From positions 124,001 to 188,000 of the forward strand of contig CAJLMA010000003.1 of the NCBI GenBank assembly GCA_905207705.1: DNA of 64,000 nt, written 5' to 3'. The DNA is from an uncultured Prevotellaceae bacterium (GTDB lineage: Bacteria > Bacteroidota > Bacteroidia > Bacteroidales > Muribaculaceae). The translations under genes and the position numbers were made by a program. This document shows positions 39,039 through 46,870 of the stretch, piece after piece (positions within the stretch are counted from its first letter, which is position 1; each line of letters opens with the position of its first letter). The notes below the pieces were generated by a model. The model was given only the letters and a program-made list of their open reading frames with translations. It searched no databases and was not told the DNA's origin.

Positions 39039-40070
39039 ATGACTCTACTGCCAATCAGACATTTACTCGTGTCAATCTTGATTTTCATGTGTACCATCGT
39101 TGCTTATGCCGATAATGATACGACAAAAGTCAACTATCGTCCGGAACTCCATGGCACCATTAGAGCAAAATATGAATATCAACCCGACATATCAAAAGGG
39201 AGATTCCAAGTACGCAACGCTCGTATAAGCATAAACGGGAACGTTGCAAAGACAGTTTCATACAAGGCCGAAATAGACCTCTCGGATGAAGGGCAAATCA
39301 AGATGCTTGATGCCTACGCACGCTGGAAGCCGTTCAATGATTTCTCGTTTACAATGGGACAGATGCGCGTACCGTTCACCATCGACGCGCACCGCTCTCC
39401 CCACCAGCAATACTTTGCCAACCGCTCATTCATTGCCAAGCAAGTGGGCAACGTACGCGACGTGGGTGCCACCCTCGGATACACAATCAACACTATCATA
39501 CCAATAACGCTCGAAGCCGGAATTTTCAACGGCTCGGGACTTACCAACCAAAAAGACTTTTGGAGCAATTTCATCAACTTCTCGGCAAAAGCACAATTCA
39601 AGCTCACCGATGAATTGAATTTCGTGCTTAGCGTGCAAAAAATAAGACCGGAAAGCATCGACATCTATATGTATGACGCCGGCTTGACATGGAAATGGAA
39701 CAACTGGATGCTCGAAGGGGAATTCCTGCACAAACACTATTGCGACAACTCATTCCAGTCGGTACAAGCATTCGACATATTCGGATGCTATGACATAATG
39801 ATAAAGAAAAAACTTCTTCACAAAATCTCGGTTCTTGCCCGTTTCGACTATATGGGAGACCATAGCGATGGTACATTCAACGATGAAGGCAAGTTGTACA
39901 TAACCGATTATGAACGGAAACGTCTGACTGCCGGATTGACATTCAGCATCAAAAAACCATTCATTGCCGACCTGCGTCTAAACTATGAAAACTACTTCTA
40001 CAACGAAGGCGCAGAAATTCAAGTATCGGAACAAGACAAAATCGTCGCCGAAATAATGGTGCGCTTCTAA
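39039..40070 (+). CDS. OprO/OprP-family outer-membrane porin
   Basis: A 343-residue beta-barrel of the phosphate-selective porin O/P family (Pfam Porin_O_P). A signal peptide covers residues 1-~24 (MTLLPIRHLLVSILIFMCTI). The mature part shows alternating amphipathic strands; the family feature of Arg-rich, inward-facing strands is suggested by RFQVRNARISINGN and MGQMRVPFTID. The last residue is Phe, as required for barrel assembly. Pseudomonas OprP carries phosphate and OprO polyphosphate, but many Bacteroidetes members are unstudied, so anion selectivity is inference. The gene has its own promoter directly behind the tRNA. Confidence 0.88.
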   Translation: MTLLPIRHLLVSILIFMCTIVAYADNDTTKVNYRPELHGTIRAKYEYQPDISKGRFQVRNARISINGNVAKTVSYKAEIDLSDEGQIKMLDAYARWKPFNDFSFTMGQMRVPFTIDAHRSPHQQYFANRSFIAKQVGNVRDVGATLGYTINTIIPITLEAGIFNGSGLTNQKDFWSNFINFSAKAQFKLTDELNFVLSVQKIRPESIDIYMYDAGLTWKWNNWMLEGEFLHKHYCDNSFQSVQAFDIFGCYDIMIKKKLLHKISVLARFDYMGDHSDGTFNDEGKLYITDYERKRLTAGLTFSIKKPFIADLRLNYENYFYNEGAEIQVSEQDKIVAEIMVRF

Positions 40071-40117
40071 TTGGCAACCTACCCCGGCAAAAGCCGGAAT
40101 GCAACAATTGTCTGTCA

Positions 40118-41041
40118 TTACTTGATTGCACGGTTCATGTTTCGTGGATGATGCTCAAGAATCTCACGACGCAACGTCGAGCGGTCAATATGCACATAAA
40201 TCTCGGTCGTCGTTATGCTCTCATGCCCAAGCATCTGCTGTATCGCCCTAAGATTGGCTCCGCCTTCAAGCAAATGAGTTGCAAACGAATGCCTCAATGT
40301 GTGCGGACTTATATTTTTATATATTCCGGCCAACTCGCACAACTGCTTTATGACATAAAACACCATCACCCTCGACAATTTTCCCCCACGCTTGCTCAAG
40401 AATACAATGTCGTCGCAACCTCGGGCCACTTTCACACGCGAGCGACGTCCGCCCACATACTTCTTTATCGCATTAAGTGCAACTTGCGATATAGGGACCA
40501 GTCGCTGCTTGCTACCTTTACCGTCAACGATTATATATTCTTCCCGTGTATATATTTGAGACAAACGTAGGTTCACAAGTTCGCTCACACGCAATCCACA
40601 ACCATACAATGTTTCGATAATCGCTTTATTACGCTGGCCGTCGGCCTTGCCGAGATCTATCGCGTCGATCATGGCATCTATCTCCTCCACCGATAGCACA
40701 TCGGGCAACCTGCGACCGAAATTGGGCGACTCGAGCATCAATGCCGGATTCTCGTCAATGTAACCTTCTATTTTCAAAAATTTGAAAAAAGCCTTTACCC
40801 CCGAAAGTATGCGGGCTTGAGAGCGAGGCACAATACCTATGTCATCAAGACCACACATGAACTCATGCAAATCCGACTCTTTCACATCGGTCATATTGAT
40901 ACCACCCGATTCGACATACAGCAATAATTTATTTACATCATCGGTATATCCTTCGGCAGTATTCTTGGAAAGGCCTTTTTCCACCGTAAGATATGTGCAG
41001 AATCTTTGTTTAACATCCTCTATGTCATATATTTCTCTCAT
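40118..41041 (-). CDS. xerD: Site-specific tyrosine recombinase, XerD type
   Basis: Resolves chromosome dimers at dif with XerC. The 307-residue protein has an N-terminal SAM-like core-binding domain (~8-95) and the catalytic domain with the full set R151 (CGLRVSEL), K175 (GKGSKQR), H247 and R250 (SPHTLRHSFATHLL), H273 (LGHESITTT) and nucleophile Y282 (EIYVH). The LGH and HLL motifs match XerD more than integrases of mobile elements. No attachment site or mobile gene is near, which supports a housekeeping role. XerC is not in the window. Confidence 0.93.
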   Translation of the reverse strand: MREIYDIEDVKQRFCTYLTVEKGLSKNTAEGYTDDVNKLLLYVESGGINMTDVKESDLHEFMCGLDDIGIVPRSQARILSGVKAFFKFLKIEGYIDENPALMLESPNFGRRLPDVLSVEEIDAMIDAIDLGKADGQRNKAIIETLYGCGLRVSELVNLRLSQIYTREEYIIVDGKGSKQRLVPISQVALNAIKKYVGGRRSRVKVARGCDDIVFLSKRGGKLSRVMVFYVIKQLCELAGIYKNISPHTLRHSFATHLLEGGANLRAIQQMLGHESITTTEIYVHIDRSTLRREILEHHPRNMNRAIK

Positions 41042-41133
41042 TAGGCAAGTTTATTTTCAATAATTGAAAAACAATTATATGCGACGCGCAAGACAATATG
41101 GCAAAGACCATTCACCTCCGTTCGAAACATGCA

Positions 41134-41173
41134 AAAAAGCTTGCGCCCGAACATTTCGTGGCGCAAGCTTTTT
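41134..41173. terminator. Strong terminator after carboxy(nor)spermidine dehydrogenase
   Basis: A 14-bp stem (41134-41147 with 41160-41173) with an extra three-base pairing in the loop. A and T tracts on both sides make it work in either direction; it lies 40 bases after the leftward dehydrogenase stop. Confidence 0.85.
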
Positions 41174-41215
41174 CAATCTCATTATGATAGAACCATTCCG
41201 TGGCTCGACACCAAA

Positions 41216-42412
41216 TCACAATTCAAGGTCGCCGTTGAAAATTTCATGCCAAGGCAATCCCTGCTTGTTAAGCACGTCAAGGAACGGATCGGGATCAAAT
41301 TCTTCAACATTATGCACGCCCGGCTTGTTCCACAACCCCTTCAAGAACATCATCGCTCCTGTCATGGCCGGCACACCGGTCGTGTAACTTACAGCCTGCA
41401 TGCCTGTTTCTTTGTAAGCCTCTTCATGACTGCAATTGTTGTAGATATAATAAGTAAGAGGCTTGCCTTCCTTGTCGATACCCCTTATGCGGCAACCGAT
41501 GGATGTCTCGCCATGATAATTCACGCCGAGTTCCTTAGGATTAGGCAACACAGCCTTCAAGAATTGCAATGGAACTATTTCACGGCCTTCATACATGATG
41601 GGCTCGATACTTGCCATGCCGATGTCCTGTATGACCCTAAGGTGCGTAAGATATTCCTGCCCGAATGTCATCCAGAAACGGGCACGTTTTATAGTCGGGA
41701 AATTGGCAACAAGCGACTCCAATTCTTCATGATACAACAAATAAGATTCACGAGGACCGATATTCGGATAATTCAATGTCTTATGTATTTCTTGAGGCTC
41801 GGTTTCAATCCACTTGCCATCTTCATAGTACTTGCCCTTCTGGGTTATCTCACGAATATTTATCTCGGGATTGAAATTTGTTGCAAAAGCCTTTCCGTGG
41901 TTGCCTGCATTACAATCCACTATGTCAAGATACTGTATTTCTTTGAAATAATGCTTAGCTGCATAAGCCGTGTAGACACCCGACACACCCGGGTCGAATC
42001 CGCAACCGAGGATGGCAGTCAATCCTGCTTTTTCAAAACGGTCGCGATAAGCCCATTGCCAACTGTATTCAAAATGCGCCTCGTCCTTAGGCTCGTAATT
42101 GGCCGTGTCAAGATAATTTACGCCACATTCGAGGCACGCATCCATGATGGTAAGGTCCTGATATGGCAATGCCACATTAATCACGATGTCGGGATTATGC
42201 TTTTTAAACAAAGCGACAAGTTCACTCACATTGTCGGCATCGACGCTGTCGGTGACAATGTTATCTTTGCCGATTGCCTTGGCTATGGCATCACATTTGC
42301 TCTTGGTGCGCGACGCGATTACAATCTCGTTGAACACATCAGGATTTTGGGCGCACTTGTGGGCTACTACCGTGCCCACACCGCCGGCTCCGATTATCAA
42401 TACCTTGCTCAT
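41216..42412 (-). CDS. Carboxynorspermidine/carboxyspermidine dehydrogenase (saccharopine dehydrogenase family)
   Basis: Condenses aspartate semialdehyde with a diamine and reduces the imine with NADPH, giving carboxy(nor)spermidine, the step before CANSDC in the alternative spermidine pathway used by Bacteroides. The 398-residue protein has the nucleotide-binding GAGGVG (residues 8-13) at the N-terminus and the conserved GCGFDPGVSGVY, NHGKAFATNFNPEINIRE and QAVSYTTGVPAMTGA segments of the family. The Met at 42412 (MSKVLIIGAG) starts the Rossmann fold and is preferred over 42442. A -7 element (TATATTTG) precedes it. The decarboxylase partner is not in this window. Confidence 0.9.
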   Translation of the reverse strand: MSKVLIIGAGGVGTVVAHKCAQNPDVFNEIVIASRTKSKCDAIAKAIGKDNIVTDSVDADNVSELVALFKKHNPDIVINVALPYQDLTIMDACLECGVNYLDTANYEPKDEAHFEYSWQWAYRDRFEKAGLTAILGCGFDPGVSGVYTAYAAKHYFKEIQYLDIVDCNAGNHGKAFATNFNPEINIREITQKGKYYEDGKWIETEPQEIHKTLNYPNIGPRESYLLYHEELESLVANFPTIKRARFWMTFGQEYLTHLRVIQDIGMASIEPIMYEGREIVPLQFLKAVLPNPKELGVNYHGETSIGCRIRGIDKEGKPLTYYIYNNCSHEEAYKETGMQAVSYTTGVPAMTGAMMFLKGLWNKPGVHNVEEFDPDPFLDVLNKQGLPWHEIFNGDLEL

Positions 42413-42439
42413 TCTATTTATTTGATTAAAAACATTATG

Positions 42440-42472
42440 CAAATATAATCCTAATTATCAAAATTAGCGCAA
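42440..42472 (-). promoter_or_regulatory. Promoter of carboxy(nor)spermidine dehydrogenase
   Basis: TATATTTG on the minus strand (42447-42440) with a TTG 22 bases further upstream (42472-42470), giving a leader of about 20 bases to the ATG at 42412. Confidence 0.55.
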
Positions 42473-42514
42473 TTTCACCGATTTATTCCACTGCCGAAGC
42501 TGCTCAATCGCCAA

Positions 42515-43876
42515 TCACATCAACGCGCTCATAAGCAGCGAACTTACAGTAGTGTATATCACCATGCCAATAATGTCGTTCGTGATGCTGATGAACGGCC
42601 CGGTAGCAAGAGCCGGGTCAATCTTCAGCTTTTCGAGCGTCAAAGGCACAAAAGTTCCGAATATCGAAGCAAATATCACAACCGAAAACAAAGACACCGA
42701 AACAGCCACCGTGGTAACCCTGCTCGGATCGTCAAGGAAGAAACAGTTGTATATGAACACGAGTAACGATATTATGCTGGCGTTTATCAACCCTACTCCG
42801 AGTTCCTTGAGCAATTGCTTGGCCGAGTGCTTTATGTCCAAGCTGCCATTGGCAAGGCCCTGCACGATGATAGCCGAAGATTGTATGCCTACGTTTCCTC
42901 CCGTGCCGCCAATCAATGGAATAAAAAGAGCCATTGCCGGATTGGTGGCAAAACCATTCTCGAAATTTCCCAAAATCACCGAATTGGCAAGACCGCCTAT
43001 CATACCTATCAGCAACCACGGCAAGCGTGCTTTGGTCTGTGTCCACAGGTTGTCATTTGTCTCCACGTCGGCCGAGATACCCGAAGCCAACTGGTAATCG
43101 CGTTCGCTCTGTTCTCGCACTTGATCCATGATGTCGTCGACCGTTATACGTCCCACGAGCCTGCCTATCGAGTCTATTACAGGCATTGCCACAAGATTGT
43201 ATTTTTCAAAGTCGAGAGCCACTTCCTCTATAGGAGTGTCGGCCTTCACTGCAATTGGATCGGTCACCATCACATGCTTTATTTTGGACACCGACGGATG
43301 CGTAATCATCTTCTTCAATGGAAACACGCCCTTCAAACGGTTCTCGTCGTCAACCACATAGACATAGTATATTTCATCCATGTCTTCGGCTTGCATGCGC
43401 ATCTGCTTCATGCACTCGGGCATACTCCAATTCTCATTCACCACAATCATTTCGGTACCCATGAGACCGCCGGCGGTGTCGTCGTCGTATTTCAACAAGT
43501 CGATGATGTCACCGGCCTGCTCAACATCGTCGATGTGAGAAATCACCTCATCGCGGTCATCCTCGTCGAGTTCCTGTATAAGGTCTACGGCATCGTCCGA
43601 GTCAAGGTGTTCAAGTTGCTTCGCAATATCCTCTTTGGGCATTTGCGAAAGAAGTTCCTTACGGTCATCCTCGTCAAGTTCCATGAGGACCTCGGCGGCA
43701 GTCTCGTCATCGAGCAACTTGTTAAGAAACTCGGCCTCCTCGGTATCAAGATCGTGGTACAGGTCGGCAATGTCAGCAGGATGCAGGTTGGCAAGAAGTT
43801 CCTTTGCACCCTTCTCGTCATTGGCAGCAATGAGATCTTTCACTTGCTGCAAATATTCATCGGTAAATTCCTTCAT
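42515..43876 (-). CDS. mgtE: Magnesium transporter MgtE
   Basis: A homodimeric Mg2+ channel in the inner membrane. The 453 residues are arranged as an acidic N-domain with MgtE_N helical repeats (~20-130), two CBS domains (~135-260) that sense Mg2+, a plug helix, and a C-terminal membrane domain with five hydrophobic segments. In that domain the IGGTGGNVGIQSSAIIVQGL stretch (~330-350) and PLTLEKLKIDPALATGPFISITNDIIG carry the pore Asp. It follows rsmA by 93 bases on the same strand. A 7-bp hairpin (43892-43898 with 43909-43915) lies in that gap. Confidence 0.97.
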   Translation of the reverse strand: MKEFTDEYLQQVKDLIAANDEKGAKELLANLHPADIADLYHDLDTEEAEFLNKLLDDETAAEVLMELDEDDRKELLSQMPKEDIAKQLEHLDSDDAVDLIQELDEDDRDEVISHIDDVEQAGDIIDLLKYDDDTAGGLMGTEMIVVNENWSMPECMKQMRMQAEDMDEIYYVYVVDDENRLKGVFPLKKMITHPSVSKIKHVMVTDPIAVKADTPIEEVALDFEKYNLVAMPVIDSIGRLVGRITVDDIMDQVREQSERDYQLASGISADVETNDNLWTQTKARLPWLLIGMIGGLANSVILGNFENGFATNPAMALFIPLIGGTGGNVGIQSSAIIVQGLANGSLDIKHSAKQLLKELGVGLINASIISLLVFIYNCFFLDDPSRVTTVAVSVSLFSVVIFASIFGTFVPLTLEKLKIDPALATGPFISITNDIIGMVIYTTVSSLLMSALM

Positions 43877-43969
43877 GAGTTTTTACATATTCCTGCCACG
43901 CCTGTGAATGGCAGGGGTTGAGATGAATGAAACGTTTTAATTTCCCTTTTCATTTTTTGACATGCACGG

Positions 43970-44746
43970 TCATCGCTGTGCCGTCACAAGATTTGTCAAC
44001 TTGACAAATTGAGCTACGCTCAACTGCTCGGGCCTTAACGACAATAGCGGGATACAATCGCCTGCATCAGCCGGCAAAATTCCTTTCAAGGAATTGCGCA
44101 ATGTCTTGCGCCGTTGCCCGAAAGCCGTTTTTACTACAGTCTTGAACATCGCCTCATCGCATCCAAGTTCAGTCACGCTGTTACGGACGAGCCTTATTAC
44201 GCCCGACTTGACCTTAGGCGGAGGGTCAAACACATTCTCATCGACAGTGAACAGATATTCAATGTCGTACCATGCCTGTAGCAATACCGACAATATTCCG
44301 TAAGTCTTGGAACCCGGTGATGCTGCAATGCGTTGCGCAACTTCACGCTGCAACATTCCACTGCAACATTGCACTTGGTCTTTATATTCGAGAATCTTAA
44401 AAAATATCTGGGAAGATATGTTGTAGGGATAATTGCCTATTACGTTGAAAACACCGTCGCCATACATGCTTTTCAAGTCGAGTTTCAGGAAATCGGCTGC
44501 AATTATCCGCCCGTCAAGCTCTGCAAAACGCTCTTTAAGGTAAGCCACCGACTCGCCGTCGAGCTCCACCACCTTCAAGTCGTGACCGTTTTGGAGCAAA
44601 AATTGTGTCAAAACACCCATCCCGGGGCCTATTTCCAAAAGAGGTGTTCCTTTGTAATTGTCCATCGTACCTGCTATGCGGCTCGCCACCGACAAATCGG
44701 TGAGGAAATGCTGCCCGAGGTATTTTTTTGCTTTAACCTGTTGCAT
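43970..44746 (-). CDS. rsmA: 16S rRNA dimethyladenosine transferase
   Basis: KsgA/RsmA methylates A1518 and A1519 of 16S rRNA late in small-subunit assembly. The 258-residue protein starts MQQVKAKKYLGQHFL, the classic family N-terminus, which decides the start at 44746 over 44800. SAM-binding LEIGPGMGVLT (~37-47), the acidic ELDGE loop (~61-65), AADFL and the catalytic NYPYNIS (105-111, the N-[LI]-PY motif) are all present. It is transcribed towards mgtE. Confidence 0.97.
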   Translation of the reverse strand: MQQVKAKKYLGQHFLTDLSVASRIAGTMDNYKGTPLLEIGPGMGVLTQFLLQNGHDLKVVELDGESVAYLKERFAELDGRIIAADFLKLDLKSMYGDGVFNVIGNYPYNISSQIFFKILEYKDQVQCCSGMLQREVAQRIAASPGSKTYGILSVLLQAWYDIEYLFTVDENVFDPPPKVKSGVIRLVRNSVTELGCDEAMFKTVVKTAFGQRRKTLRNSLKGILPADAGDCIPLLSLRPEQLSVAQFVKLTNLVTAQR

Positions 44747-44817
44747 AGTCGCGACATTACACAATTCATGAAAAATAGTTCCTCTCCCTCTTCGGTCCAT
44801 ACGAAAATGGACACAAT

Positions 44818-44851
44818 TTTGCTGTGATACGAATTATTTCGCGTATCTTTG
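44818..44851 (+). promoter_or_regulatory. Promoter of the UPF0104-type membrane protein gene
   Basis: TTTG at 44818-44821, a 22-base spacer and TATCTTTG at 44844-44851. Confidence 0.65.
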
Positions 44852-44960
44852 CAAAGTTGTACAAAGATAATGCATAAGCAGGAGAAAAACAAGCCTTTTT
44901 CACCATGCACAAGCAAAGTATCGGCAGTACGGACGGTGTGATATCATAAAAAAACAGACG

Positions 44961-46013
44961 GTGAAAAAAGTTCTTTCCAGCATATTCAAATATGCCTTAT
45001 TCATAGCAATCGGCGTAGGATTATTTTATTTCTTGTATTCAAATGTCGACATGAACCAAATCCGCAACATCCTGTCGGAGAATGTTGAATATCTTTGGTT
45101 CATTCCTGTAATCATCGTAAGCATATTCAGCCATGTATTCAGGGCTTTCCGTTGGAGACTGCAATTGCGAGCCATAGGCGTGGATGCGCCTATAAGCGCA
45201 TTAATAAATTCAATATTCGGCACTTACGCAGTAAACCTCATATTTCCGAGACTCGGTGAAGTGTGGCGTACCGGCTACATAGCCAACCGCCAGAAGGCAT
45301 CTTTCTCGGCCGTACTCGGCTCAATGGTTGCCGACCGGCTGTGTGACACGGTGACGGTGCTGCTGCTGACCATATTCACATTTTTCTTGGCCAAAGACGC
45401 CTTCTACTCGTTCCTGCACACCTATCCGCAAATAAAGGACGGGCTGTGGAACATATTGACCTCACCGCTTGTGTGGTGCGCAGTGGCCGCATGTATAATA
45501 TTTATAATATGGCTGTTCTCAAGCAAGTCTCAAAACAAGCTTGTGATAAAAACACAGGAAGCTGCGCGCAACCTGTGGGAAGGCTTCTCGGCAATAGGCA
45601 AAATGGAAGGCAAATGGTGGTTCCTGACCTACACTGTCCTCATTTGGGGATGTTACTTCATGCAACTGTACATTGCGACATTTGCCTTTAGCTTCACATA
45701 TGACATAGGCGTGAAAGCAACGCTCGTATTGTTCGTGTTAAGCAGCATTGGCATGGGCATTCCGACCAATGGCGGACTCGGCTCATGGCACATCGCAATA
45801 ATATTCGGTTTGTCACTATATGGCATAGGCTCTTTTAATCCGCAGAATTTCGACCCGCAGGCATCGGCTTTTGCCATGCTTGTATGGGGAATACAGACCA
45901 TCCTGCTCATAGCATTGGGCATATATGCATTCTCCTACATGGCCATAGACCGCGCTCGCATAAAAAGCGGAAAGACAATAGTCCATACATCGGGAACGGG
46001 AATGAAATTGTGA
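44961..46013 (+). CDS. Lysylphosphatidylglycerol synthase TM region / UPF0104 family membrane protein
   Basis: A 350-residue inner-membrane protein with about eight hydrophobic segments. It belongs to the flippase-like domain family (LPG_synthase_TM, PF03706), which includes the MprF flippase half and AglD-like proteins. The motif FRAFRWRLQLRAIG near residue 60 followed by YAVNLIFPRLGEVWR and SMVADRLCDTVTV (~115) is typical. It lacks the synthase domain, so it may flip or transfer a lipid. It uses a GTG start. The small membrane-anchored protein follows 35 bases later. Confidence 0.87.
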   Translation: MKKVLSSIFKYALFIAIGVGLFYFLYSNVDMNQIRNILSENVEYLWFIPVIIVSIFSHVFRAFRWRLQLRAIGVDAPISALINSIFGTYAVNLIFPRLGEVWRTGYIANRQKASFSAVLGSMVADRLCDTVTVLLLTIFTFFLAKDAFYSFLHTYPQIKDGLWNILTSPLVWCAVAACIIFIIWLFSSKSQNKLVIKTQEAARNLWEGFSAIGKMEGKWWFLTYTVLIWGCYFMQLYIATFAFSFTYDIGVKATLVLFVLSSIGMGIPTNGGLGSWHIAIIFGLSLYGIGSFNPQNFDPQASAFAMLVWGIQTILLIALGIYAFSYMAIDRARIKSGKTIVHTSGTGMKL

Positions 46014-46048
46014 ATTTCGTCAAGAAACTTTATTTGAAATTGTGCAAT

Positions 46049-46549
46049 ATGGGAAAAGATTATGAAGATTATTTCGACGGAGACCATTCTGCCGAAGAGG
46101 ACAAGACAAAAGACATAACACCGCAACAAAAGGAAGAAAAGGAAGTGGCCGAAGTCACAATCGAACGGCGGCACAACAAGCTGAAAACGGCAATGATGAC
46201 CATCGTTGTTTTGTTGATTTTGGGCATAGCCGGCTGGATTGCAGTCATATTCTGGGTTCCGTTCGTAAGCGAGGCTCAACAGCGCGGTGCCATCACTCAA
46301 GTGCAACTTGAAGGTTTCTTATTCAAAACCTACGAAGGACAGATGGTGACCGAGGAATACATTGCCGATACAACGAAGATATATCAGCGCGATTTCATCT
46401 TCTCTATCGAGAATGACTCAATAGCCAAAGACCTGATGAAATTGCAAGCTACCGGCAAGAAGGTTACACTGACCTACAAGCAATACAAAGGAACACTCCC
46501 TTGGAGAGGCAGCTCAAACAAAATCATCACAGGATACGAGTTGCAATAA
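46049..46549 (+). CDS. Hypothetical membrane-anchored protein
   Basis: A 166-residue protein with a charged N-terminus (residues 1-~47, very acidic then basic), one transmembrane segment (~50-75, MTIVVLLILGIAGWIAVIFW) and an extracytoplasmic C-domain (~80-166) ending GSSNKIITGYEL. I do not recognise a family with certainty. The C-domain resembles small beta-rich domains of Bacteroidetes proteins of unknown function. It lies 35 bases after the UPF0104-type gene and precedes a terminator, so the two are an operon. An alternative GTG start at 46011 would overlap the upstream stop. Confidence 0.8.
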   Translation: MGKDYEDYFDGDHSAEEDKTKDITPQQKEEKEVAEVTIERRHNKLKTAMMTIVVLLILGIAGWIAVIFWVPFVSEAQQRGAITQVQLEGFLFKTYEGQMVTEEYIADTTKIYQRDFIFSIENDSIAKDLMKLQATGKKVTLTYKQYKGTLPWRGSSNKIITGYELQ

Positions 46550-46575
46550 ACGCAAGAGATTCAAGATACACATAC

Positions 46576-46600
46576 AGGGGCTTTCACCAAGTCCCTTTTT
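46576..46600 (+). terminator. Terminator after the membrane-anchored protein gene
   Basis: An 8-bp stem with one G-U pair (46576-46583 with 46589-46596) and a 5-base loop, followed by TTTTT. Confidence 0.7.
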
Positions 46601-46806
46601 TATTATTATCACATGACTATCATTACACCGTTAAAACTACAATTTCCACATAGAAAGCGTCTTATGTTATACTAATTTTTATCCTTCTTTCAGACGCGAT
46701 AGAATGCGCTCTACTGCATGATATAACTTTATTTGCCGCACCATATTTAGCAACCTCTTCCGGCTACTATCTCCTAAGCCGAGCAAGCCATTCCTGCAAA
46801 CAAAAA
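46601..46806. other. Intergenic region between convergent genes
   Basis: About 200 bases of low-complexity AT-rich sequence between two terminators. I see no ORF or RNA gene. Confidence 0.4.
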
Positions 46807-46833
46807 AGGCAGCCATCATCACGATGGCCACCT
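46807..46833 (-). terminator. Terminator of the surface-protein gene
   Basis: On the minus strand an 11-bp stem with two adjacent G-U pairs (46823-46833 with 46807-46817) runs directly into TTTTTT. It lies about 40 bases after the stop codon. Confidence 0.75.
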
Positions 46834-46870
46834 TCCTTTCCTAAAAATTAAATCTATGAAAAAACCTTCG

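Noticed and set aside
40084..40097. Small CCGGC/GCCGG hairpin between porin and xerD
   Set aside because: Only 5 bp and no T tract; too weak to call a terminator.
40118..41041. Possible integrase of a mobile element
   Set aside because: The recombinase has XerD-type motifs, no adjacent att repeats or cargo genes, and lies among housekeeping genes.
41129..42448. Long open frame (439 codons) antisense to the carboxy(nor)spermidine dehydrogenase
   Set aside because: It is the complement of a well-conserved gene, and its translation has no family-like composition. Antisense frames of this kind arise from codon bias.
43892..43915. 7-bp hairpin between rsmA and mgtE as a Mg2+ riboswitch
   Set aside because: Far too small for an M-box or ykoK-type element, and no expression platform is visible.
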